Shown one piece after another: positions 58,275-64,000 of a DNA stretch of 64,000 bases (within the stretch, counting starts at the first letter, position 1; every line of letters begins with the position of its first letter). Source of the stretch: Fictibacillus terranigra. GTDB taxonomy: Bacteria; Bacillota; Bacilli; Bacillales; Fictibacillaceae. A model generated the notes under the pieces. It was not told the origin of the DNA and searched no databases. It saw only the letters and a program-made list of their open reading frames with translations. The DNA is taken from contig NZ_JAUHLN010000004.1 of NCBI RefSeq assembly GCF_030412265.1, positions 1 through 64,000 of the forward strand, written 5' to 3'. The translations under genes were made by a program, and so were the position numbers.

Positions 58275-58664
58275 TTAGTAACTTAAAGATCCAGAACCTT
58301 TAATCCTTAGACCATTTTGGTTTTTCCAAATTTCATAACCATATGATTCTCCAGTTGTAACGGCACTGCTTGAATCGGTATAAGGTGATCCAGAACTGGA
58401 TTTCTCGTATTGCAATTTATCAACAAGTGTAGATGAGATAAGTCCCTTTTTATAAATGTGAATTGTAAAGTAATCTTCTCCACCCCAGCTACTCATATTA
58501 ACTGTACCAGTAACAGTACCTTTTGTAGAAGTGTATGTACCTATTGCTAATTGATGTGTCATATCAAATGTAAAACTTTTAGAGGCAGCTAATGCACTAA
58601 TTGGCATTATCATAACAGAGGTAAAGACTAAGATTCCTACAATTCTTTTAAACTTTGATTTCAT
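58275..58664 (-). CDS. Small secreted protein of unknown function
   Basis: A 129-residue protein from ATG 58664, after AAGGGGAA. Signal segment IVGILVFTSVMIMPISALAA, then a beta-rich, Ser/Thr/Gly-rich mature domain of about 105 residues (TGTVNMSSWGGEDYFTIHIY, GESYGYEIWKNQNGLRIKGS). No Cys. No family recognised. It is 20 bases upstream of vanZ on the same strand, so they form an operon inside the direct-repeat segment. Confidence 0.6.
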   Translation of the reverse strand: MKSKFKRIVGILVFTSVMIMPISALAASKSFTFDMTHQLAIGTYTSTKGTVTGTVNMSSWGGEDYFTIHIYKKGLISSTLVDKLQYEKSSSGSPYTDSSSAVTTGESYGYEIWKNQNGLRIKGSGSLSY

Positions 58665-58847
58665 AGGTATTCCCCTTTTGAGTTGGTAGTTATTAGGCCA
58701 AATAACTACCATATAATAACATTAAATTCAAAATATAGTCAATATAATTCATATTTTTCCAAAATTCGATAAATTGTTGTAATAGATAGCCTTCCTTCTC
58801 AAAATGAAACGAATAAGTTTGATAAAGCATTTAAAAAGTGTAAAAAC

Positions 58848-58886
58848 TCACCAACATCTCATGTGTTGCCACATACAGTCCAGACA
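58848..58886. repeat. 39-bp direct repeat, right copy
   Basis: Differs from 57532-57570 at one position. Its last bases run straight into the rlmCD-tail remnant (ACATGTGGAG), so the junction is shared. Confidence 0.9.
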
Positions 58887-58953
58887 TGTGGAGTGTGTAG
58901 CGCAACTTTTATTAAGAGAAGGCAACTAACCTTATGTGGAAGTTGTCTTTTTC
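58885..58953 (+). pseudogene. Decayed copy of the rlmCD 3' end and terminator
   Basis: The reading [14 protein letters not shown] then TAA (58885-58929) matches the last 14 codons of rlmCD ([14 protein letters not shown]), followed by a diverged copy of its terminator (AAGGCAACTAACC, TTATG, GTTGTCTTTTT). Nothing of rlmCD upstream of this is present; the 39-bp repeat abuts it. The rest of 58665-59108 holds no other gene. Confidence 0.82.
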
Positions 58954-59108
58954 GTGTTCTTGTAATGGTTTTCCAAATTGCGAGTTGAATCGATTTTCTC
59001 TTGACTCTAATTACACCCTCATATAAACATTAAGATAGAACAGGAATCTGCATACCCATAATATAAGTCAGAAGAATTATAGACACATAAAGACGAGGGA
59101 GATGTGTT

Positions 59109-59771
59109 ATGAAATTACTTCTTACATCTGGGGGCATTAGTAACAAAAGCATTCGTGATGCGCTGGTTGACATGCTGGACAAGCCGATTGAAGAGTCCAA
59201 CGCTCTCTGTATACCTACTGCGGTGTACGCCATACCCGGAGGTGCATGGAACGCATGGAAGTTCTTGAATGGACAATCCGGGGCACCGATGTGTGAGGTG
59301 GGCTGGAAGTCTATGGGGGTGCTGGAACTCTCGGCGCTGCCGAGCCTCGGTAAAGAGCATTGGGTTCCTATGGTGAAGGAGATTGACGTTCTGTTAGTGG
59401 ATGGCGGTGATCCATTGTATTTGAATTACTGGATGAAGCAGTCCGGGCTGGCAGAACTCTTGCCGTCGCTGGATTCAGTCTATGTAGGGTTAAGTGCTGG
59501 TAGCATGGTGATGGCACCGAACATCGGGGAATTCTTCGTTAACTGGACTCCACCCAACGGCGGTGATGAAACGTTGAACCTGGTCGATTTTGCCATGTTC
59601 CCGCATCTGAAGCACGAGATGCTGCCGTACAACACGATGGCTAACGCAGAGAAATGGGCAGCCGGGATGCAGGGGCCGGCGTATGCAATGGATGATCAAA
59701 CCGCCATTAAAGTGATTGATGGAGAGGTCGAAGTGGTATCTGAAGGGCAGTGGAAATTGTTCACGCCATGA
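59109..59771 (+). CDS. Peptidase E-like (S51) protein
   Basis: A 220-residue cytosolic protein of the peptidase E/type 1 glutamine amidotransferase-like fold. KLLLTSGGISNKSIRDAL at the start, VLLVDGGDPLYLNYWM (GGdp turn), and the nucleophile elbow VYVGLSAGSMVMAP with Ser, then a His in MFPHLKHEMLP. Peptidase E cleaves Asp-X dipeptides; substrate not proven here. GAGGGAGA lies before the ATG. Confidence 0.85.
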   Translation: MKLLLTSGGISNKSIRDALVDMLDKPIEESNALCIPTAVYAIPGGAWNAWKFLNGQSGAPMCEVGWKSMGVLELSALPSLGKEHWVPMVKEIDVLLVDGGDPLYLNYWMKQSGLAELLPSLDSVYVGLSAGSMVMAPNIGEFFVNWTPPNGGDETLNLVDFAMFPHLKHEMLPYNTMANAEKWAAGMQGPAYAMDDQTAIKVIDGEVEVVSEGQWKLFTP

Positions 59772-59853
59772 TCTTACTAATGGTGCACGAGGAATGTATG
59801 GCGAATTTGGAATTGAAACTATCTAAATAAAATAGAATATTTACCAGTCTGGC

Positions 59854-59897
59854 CCTGATCTCGCTAAAACATATGTTTGCGATTTTGGGGTTTTTTC
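59854..59897 (+). terminator. Likely terminator after peptidase E
   Basis: CCCTGATCTCGC pairs imperfectly with GCGATTTTGGGG around an A/T-rich loop and is followed by TTTTTTC. The rest of 59772-60077 contains no gene I can support. Confidence 0.55.
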
Positions 59898-60077
59898 CTG
59901 GTAAATCTTTATTTTAACTATAACAGTGGAATACTGGCTAATAGAGGTAGAACGAATCCGTTTGATAATAAGGGTTTAAGCATGGTATAAATGTAAAGGA
60001 AGCAGGGACATCTTGCTTTTTAATTTTGGGATAAGGGTTCATGAAGTTTCCCATCATGAGAGGATTTGGATTTGAAC

Positions 60078-61061
60078 ATGAAAGACAATTTTTGGCGTGA
60101 TCTACCACGACCATTTTTTATATTAGCACCAATGGAAGAAGTGACGGATGTTGTTTTTCGTCATGTAGTGAGTGAAGCTGGCAGACCTGATGTTTTTTTT
60201 ACAGAGTTCACAAACAGTGAAAGTTATTGTCATCCAGAAGGGATTCGGAGTGTGAAAGGGCGTTTGACGTTTACTGAGGATGAACAGCCAATGGTAGCCC
60301 ACATATGGGGAGATAATCCTGAAAATTTCCGGCAAATGAGCATCGGTATGGCGGATATGGGCTTTCGGGGTATTGATATCAATATGGGCTGTCCTGTACC
60401 GAATGTAACAAAGAATGGGAAGGGGAGCGGCCTGATCCGTCGTCCGGAAGTTGCGGCAGAGCTAATACAAGCCGCAAAAGCAGGAGGATTACCTGTAAGT
60501 GTAAAGACTAGACTTGGTTTTTCTGAGATAGACGAATGGAAGGATTGGCTGAAACACATCTTAAAACAAGACATTGTCAATCTATCCATTCATCTGCGCA
60601 CAAGAGATGAAATGAGCAAAGTCGATGCGCATTGGGAGCTGATCCCGGAGATCAAGAAACTTCGTGACGAGGTTGCACCGGATACACTGTTGACGATCAA
60701 TGGAGATATTCCCGACCGTCAAACGGGCTTGAAGCTCGCAGAACAATATGGTGTGGACGGGGTTATGATTGGGCGTGGTATTTTCCATAACCCATTCGCC
60801 TTTGAAAAGAAGCCAAAAGAGCATAGCAGTAAAGAATTGCTGGATCTCTTAAGACTTCATCTGGATCTCCTTGATCAATACTCCGAATTGGAGCTGCGAC
60901 CTTTCACAGCTATTCATCGCTTTTTTAAGATCTATGTCAAAGGCTTCCGGGGAGCAGGTGAATTAAGAAATCAATTGATGAGCACAAAATCAACAGATGA
61001 AGTGCGTGCCTTGCTCGATAACTTTGTTTCAAAGAATCTTGATGGTATGGGGGAACTGTAG
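60078..61061 (+). CDS. dus: tRNA-dihydrouridine synthase
   Basis: An FMN enzyme that reduces uridine in the tRNA D-loop. From ATG 60078 it has 327 residues; TTG at 60072 has better spacing to AGAGGA and is also possible. TIM-barrel marks: [37 protein letters not shown] (catalytic Cys; Lys nearby), [21 protein letters not shown] and [16 protein letters not shown] terminator follows. Part of its 3' end is duplicated at 57408. Confidence 0.93.
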   Translation: MKDNFWRDLPRPFFILAPMEEVTDVVFRHVVSEAGRPDVFFTEFTNSESYCHPEGIRSVKGRLTFTEDEQPMVAHIWGDNPENFRQMSIGMADMGFRGIDINMGCPVPNVTKNGKGSGLIRRPEVAAELIQAAKAGGLPVSVKTRLGFSEIDEWKDWLKHILKQDIVNLSIHLRTRDEMSKVDAHWELIPEIKKLRDEVAPDTLLTINGDIPDRQTGLKLAEQYGVDGVMIGRGIFHNPFAFEKKPKEHSSKELLDLLRLHLDLLDQYSELELRPFTAIHRFFKIYVKGFRGAGELRNQLMSTKSTDEVRALLDNFVSKNLDGMGEL

Positions 61062-61100
61062 AAGTGTTCCGAGAAAAATGGTGTCTTAAATGAAGTATTG

Positions 61101-61139
61101 CTAACGGAATCAGGTGACACAGGTTCCGTTAGTTTTTTT
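61101..61139 (+). terminator. Terminator of dus
   Basis: CTAACGGAA and TTCCGTTAG pair across a 14-base loop, followed by TTTTTTT. Confidence 0.9.
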
Positions 61140-61259
61140 GAGAGAAGGGAGCGGATAGTAATAGCCATTCATGCTTCAAAAAAATTATTCCTTATTTAGA
61201 AAGGCGCCGCGTAGGTATAAACAGGCGATTCCAAAGTGAAATAGTGGCCAAACCCAGGA

Positions 61260-61373
61260 TTATTTATGTCTGCTTCCCCCAGCAGCATTAAGCCCAAGTT
61301 CAAGAAAAAATGCTTTTGCAGCAGCAAGGTCCTCTACAATGATACCCACATGATCAATTCTATGGATCTTCAT
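61260..61373 (-). pseudogene. N-terminal fragment of a VOC/glyoxalase-fold protein
   Basis: From ATG 61373, after GGGAGGTAG: MKIHRIDHVGIIVEDLAAAK, AFFLELGLNAAGG, then a stop after 37 residues. This is the first beta-alpha-beta unit of a vicinal-oxygen-chelate protein (metal His in DHVG); such proteins are about 130 residues. No further VOC sequence is visible between 61140 and 61259. Confidence 0.7.
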
Positions 61374-61491
61374 GTCTACCTCCCATGTTCCGAAGTTTAA
61401 TCCGGTATGTCTCTAAAGGGACTTTTCGATGGCTGAATCGTTTTCCTCTTTATTAGCGAAAAAGGCATGGGCCCCATAAACAAAGCACTGC

Positions 61492-62445
61492 TCATGGCCC
61501 GTATATACCTAACCTATCTTCAATACCTTCCAAAACCTCTTCCGGCATTTCCCTAACCTTGATATCTTCCCCCAGAAACAGCAGCCAATTGGTGACTTCA
61601 TTAAGTTCTTCTTGCTTATGAACATCGATAAACGTTTTTAATAAAGCTGTGGTCTGATAAGGATTGGTATAGGAAATGGATACTTTTAAAGGATGGTACT
61701 TTTTGAACTGGGCAATGGCTTTTGGACCGAGTTCAACAACAAGATTCATGGCTTCCTCCTGTTTACTCAGCTTTTCCAGGATCTTTTTCCTGCTGACTCT
61801 TTTCTTCGCTGGGTAGGGTTTAACCTCAGTGAGATGATCGACAGGAATGATTTTCTTCTTTTCTTCCTTTAAGTCAAAGCCTTCAATCAGCCAGGTGCTT
61901 TTTTCACGGTAAAGGTGCAAGAGGTAAATTGGATATGATGTCTTTTCTTTAATGGTAATGCATAAATAGCGGTCCACTAGAAGGGTTTGGATGAGTGTTT
62001 CCAGCATGGGATGGGGAAGGTCAGAGAGGTCCAGTAAATCAGGGTTATGCGGGTTCGTTCCTTCAAACAGCAAAATCTGATTTAAAAGAACGAGGTCATC
62101 CTGCTGGTTTTCGGATATCAGACCCAGTAATTTTTCAGCTAAAGACTGACGGCTCTTCAGATAGGGGAGCTGCTGGTTTCTGGTGGCCATAAAGGCAATA
62201 AAAAGCGCTTTAACTTCATGATTCGTAAAGCGGACATCGGGCAGGACAGAGTTGTGCATGACAAAATAACCTCCATCGCTTCCAACCTCAGCGACAAGCG
62301 GCATCCCCATGGCTTCAATTTCCCTGATATCCCGAATGGCGGTCGAACGGGAGATGTTAAACTCCCGCATGATTTCAGAAATGGTAAATTGGGCACGATT
62401 GTTGATATAGCGCATAATGACATTGATCCGCTCAACTTTTTTCAT
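61492..62445 (-). CDS. WYL-domain transcriptional regulator (YafY type)
   Basis: A 317-residue regulator. The N-terminal DeoR-type winged helix is clear (RINVIMRYINNRAQFTISEI, FNISRSTAIRDIREIEAMG, GGYFVMHN). Residues 140-235 form the WYL-like ligand domain, and the C-terminal 80 residues match the WCX extension. It is divergent from the GyrI-like gene at 62551 with 105 bp between, so it probably controls that operon. Confidence 0.9.
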   Translation of the reverse strand: MKKVERINVIMRYINNRAQFTISEIMREFNISRSTAIRDIREIEAMGMPLVAEVGSDGGYFVMHNSVLPDVRFTNHEVKALFIAFMATRNQQLPYLKSRQSLAEKLLGLISENQQDDLVLLNQILLFEGTNPHNPDLLDLSDLPHPMLETLIQTLLVDRYLCITIKEKTSYPIYLLHLYREKSTWLIEGFDLKEEKKKIIPVDHLTEVKPYPAKKRVSRKKILEKLSKQEEAMNLVVELGPKAIAQFKKYHPLKVSISYTNPYQTTALLKTFIDVHKQEELNEVTNWLLFLGEDIKVREMPEEVLEGIEDRLGIYGP

Positions 62446-62550
62446 CGGAGCTCCTAAACAGTATCATTTTTTGACATGATTTAAGGCTATGATATACCTA
62501 TCAAGCGATGAATACAATCATTAAAAAAATGGAGAAGAGAGGTATTGAAC

Positions 62551-63030
62551 ATGGCGAATTATACCCTGGAAGAAAAAGAAGGCTTTACCGTGATCGGTCT
62601 TGGAACGGAGCTAAAGAGCGATTACACAGACTATGCGGGGATTCACAAGGAAAAGGCAGACTTTTGGCAGGCAGTCGGCCAGGATGGAAGGCTGGATTCG
62701 TTAAAATCCATGGCGTCAAATGACTACATTTTTGCGGTGAATGAAGCGGTGAACAACAAGATGATGCATTATGCCGGCGTTATGACAGAGGAACAGGCAC
62801 CAGAAGAAGCAAGAGTGATCCAATTTCCTAAAGGGGAATACGTAGTGGTCAAAGGGGAAGGGGAATCGGCTGATGATCTGAATAATAAGCTTGCGGCAGT
62901 TGCCTTTGGGCAAGTCCTGCCAGAAGCAAAGAATGTGGCCTATGTTGGCGGACCCAATGCATCGGTTGAGATGGGGCAGCGTAACGGCTTGATCTATGGT
63001 GAAATGTGGATTCCTGTTATCCGAAAATAA
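62551..63030 (+). CDS. GyrI-like small-molecule-binding protein
   Basis: A 159-residue stand-alone effector-binding (GyrI/SOUL-like) protein. Start ATG 62551, eight bases after GAGAGG. Pattern: YTLEEKEGFTVIGLGTEL at the start, MMHYAGVMTEEQAPEEARVI, FPKGEYVVVKGEG in the middle and GLIYGEMWIPVI at the end. There is no DNA-binding domain. These domains bind or modify small ligands. It is 18 bases from the next gene, and a WYL regulator faces it. Confidence 0.85.
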   Translation: MANYTLEEKEGFTVIGLGTELKSDYTDYAGIHKEKADFWQAVGQDGRLDSLKSMASNDYIFAVNEAVNNKMMHYAGVMTEEQAPEEARVIQFPKGEYVVVKGEGESADDLNNKLAAVAFGQVLPEAKNVAYVGGPNASVEMGQRNGLIYGEMWIPVIRK

Positions 63031-63048
63031 TCGTAGGGAGGAAAGGCA

Positions 63049-63513
63049 ATGAGCTATACCGTTGATTTTAAAAATGTGTCTGAAACAGGTCTGGAGGCTT
63101 CACCTGCAGCAGAAGCGCTTGCTGGTTTACGTGCGAATGAAGCCCGTTACTTCATGAACAAATACAAGCACGAATTTACAGTTGTACCAGCCAGCGAAAG
63201 CCAGGAGACACTTGATTATGTGAACCGGATTCTAAAAGAAGAACGTGATATTGAGTTTGCGGCCAAACCTTTGGAAACGTCGAGGTTTCAAGTGGAAAAC
63301 ATCCAATTTGCCTACGTCTTTTATGAGGATGGTCTTGCGGTCAACGTCATGTATACAGTGGATAACCCCAAGAAGCGGGCCGTTGGTTTTAAGCTTTCTG
63401 AAGGGATGGAGATCCCAAAGGAGCTGGAAGGAAAGTTTAAGTTTGCCAGACAGAAGTCCAAACTCGCTGGAACCATTCGGGGCTCGTTCTTTGTCATTAA
63501 AGGAGAATATTAA
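63049..63513 (+). CDS. Conserved-looking protein of unknown function
   Basis: A 154-residue soluble protein, ATG after GTAGGGAGG. It shows a mixed alpha/beta pattern: AAEALAGLRANEARYFMNKY, KHEFTVVPA, FQVENIQFAYVFYEDGLAVN and a basic C-terminus ending GTIRGSFFVIKGEY. No signal peptide or membrane helix. Not recognised. It shares an operon with the GyrI-like gene, so a role in the same ligand response is possible. Confidence 0.6.
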   Translation: MSYTVDFKNVSETGLEASPAAEALAGLRANEARYFMNKYKHEFTVVPASESQETLDYVNRILKEERDIEFAAKPLETSRFQVENIQFAYVFYEDGLAVNVMYTVDNPKKRAVGFKLSEGMEIPKELEGKFKFARQKSKLAGTIRGSFFVIKGEY

Positions 63514-63672
63514 AGGAAACAAAACCGTATAGTAGATGAAGCTATCATTTTCAAAGAAGTGTTTACAAACGTCCATGATAGTCTGCTATCTTATTTAACC
63601 ACGAGCATTCTGATGATATGGGCACTTTATTTCCGTTTTGGTAATCATATGCCATTATGAGGAGGGAAATAA

Positions 63673-64000
63673 ATGAGTAAGATTATTGGTACGGAAACAA
63701 CCGCGAAAGTAGAATCAAGGCCCCAAGGAAAAATGATTTCCTATTGGTCAGTTACATTACTACTCACAGCAGCTATTATGTTAAGTGGTATCGGTCAACT
63801 GATGCAATTTGGGGGCAACGTCGAGCTAGTGACGAAGATTGGTTACCCATTATACATCTTGACCATTCTTGGGATATGGAAAGTACTTGGATCCATCGCT
63901 CTCGTCGTACCAGGTTTTCCACGGCTTAAAGAATGGGTTCACGCTGGTATCTTCTTTTTAATGACTGGTGCAGCTTTATCTCATGCGTTTGCTAACGATT
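63673..64000 (+). CDS. DoxX-like membrane protein (cut by window end)
   Basis: The first 109 residues, starting at ATG after GAGGAGGGA. Helices: VTLLLTAAIMLSGIGQLMQF, YPLYILTILGIWKVLGSIAL and WVHAGIFFLMTGAALSHAFA. The PLYILTILGIWKVLG segment and the FPRLKEWVHAGIFF connection are typical of the DoxX-like family. The C-terminus lies outside. Separate from the upstream operon by 159 bp. Confidence 0.82.
   Translation, partial: MSKIIGTETTAKVESRPQGKMISYWSVTLLLTAAIMLSGIGQLMQFGGNVELVTKIGYPLYILTILGIWKVLGSIALVVPGFPRLKEWVHAGIFFLMTGAALSHAFAND

Noticed and set aside
54728-58884. Classical integrative genomic island
   Set aside because: Tail duplications are suggestive, but there is no integrase, transposase or phage gene, and the two rlmCD tails are too diverged for a recent att duplication.
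61140-61259. Second half of the VOC gene on the reverse strand
   Set aside because: The reverse-strand frame here reads a hydrophobic string (LFHFGIACLYLRGAFLNKE) that does not fit a VOC fold, so I did not extend the pseudogene into it.

Overview
The window looks like part of a low-to-mid-GC Gram-positive chromosome of the Bacillaceae. The gene order yebE-yebG-purEKBCSQLFMNHD-yerA-yerB-yerC-pcrB-pcrA-ligA-yerH, then gatCAB, dgkB and rlmCD, is that of Bacillus subtilis and relatives. A guanine-type riboswitch, PurR boxes, TTG/GTG starts with strong AGGAGG sites and spore-type proteins agree. The genus cannot be fixed from the sequence alone; a Fictibacillus-like species would fit.

Layout. 1-400: 3' end of a 5S rRNA gene, its terminator and a phased short-repeat array. 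0.4-2.3 kb: spore-type genes (two proteins sharing an LNIG motif, an Hsp20-like protein, a ferritin-like protein). 2.4-16.3 kb: yebEG and the complete twelve-gene purine operon, led by PurR boxes, a promoter, a guanine-class riboswitch and a large terminator. 16.3-30.3 kb: a small membrane protein, yerA/yerB/yerC, pcrB-pcrA-ligA-camS (with a promoter and LexA-like box before pcrA) and rocA. 30.3-33.4 kb: an FHA/winged-helix regulator divergent from a subclass B1 metallo-beta-lactamase, a DoxX gene with paired operators, and a gene remnant. 33.6-36.8 kb: gatCAB. 36.8-50.6 kb: an accessory stretch of small secreted proteins, acetyltransferases, DinB, PH-domain, DUF2935, phosphodiesterase, cupin, MEDS and patatin genes mixed with many remnants. 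50.6-54.7 kb: a TetR/paired-SMR operon, dgkB and rlmCD. 54.7-59 kb: a mosaic with a broken lysR, a broken prolyl-tRNA deacylase-like gene, an EamA transporter, decayed copies of the dus and rlmCD 3' ends, and 39-bp direct repeats flanking a VanZ/secreted-protein pair. 59-64 kb: peptidase E, dus, a WYL regulator divergent from a GyrI-like gene, and a DoxX-like gene cut by the window end.

How the genes work together. The purine operon encodes the route from PRPP to IMP plus purB, with two visible controls: PurR at initiation and guanine/hypoxanthine at the leader terminator. pcrA-ligA-camS can be expressed apart from pcrB and probably responds to DNA damage. gatCAB forms the amidotransferase for Gln-tRNA (and Asn-tRNA).

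Most unusual signals: (i) the FHA regulator/metallo-beta-lactamase pair, which suggests phosphothreonine-dependent control of a beta-lactamase; (ii) two intergenic arrays of ATTGAGCC-like words spaced 20-21 bp apart; (iii) a GGTGCCAGGCACC palindrome family whose five loci lie at or near decayed genes; (iv) the duplicated gene tails between 57.4 and 58.9 kb.
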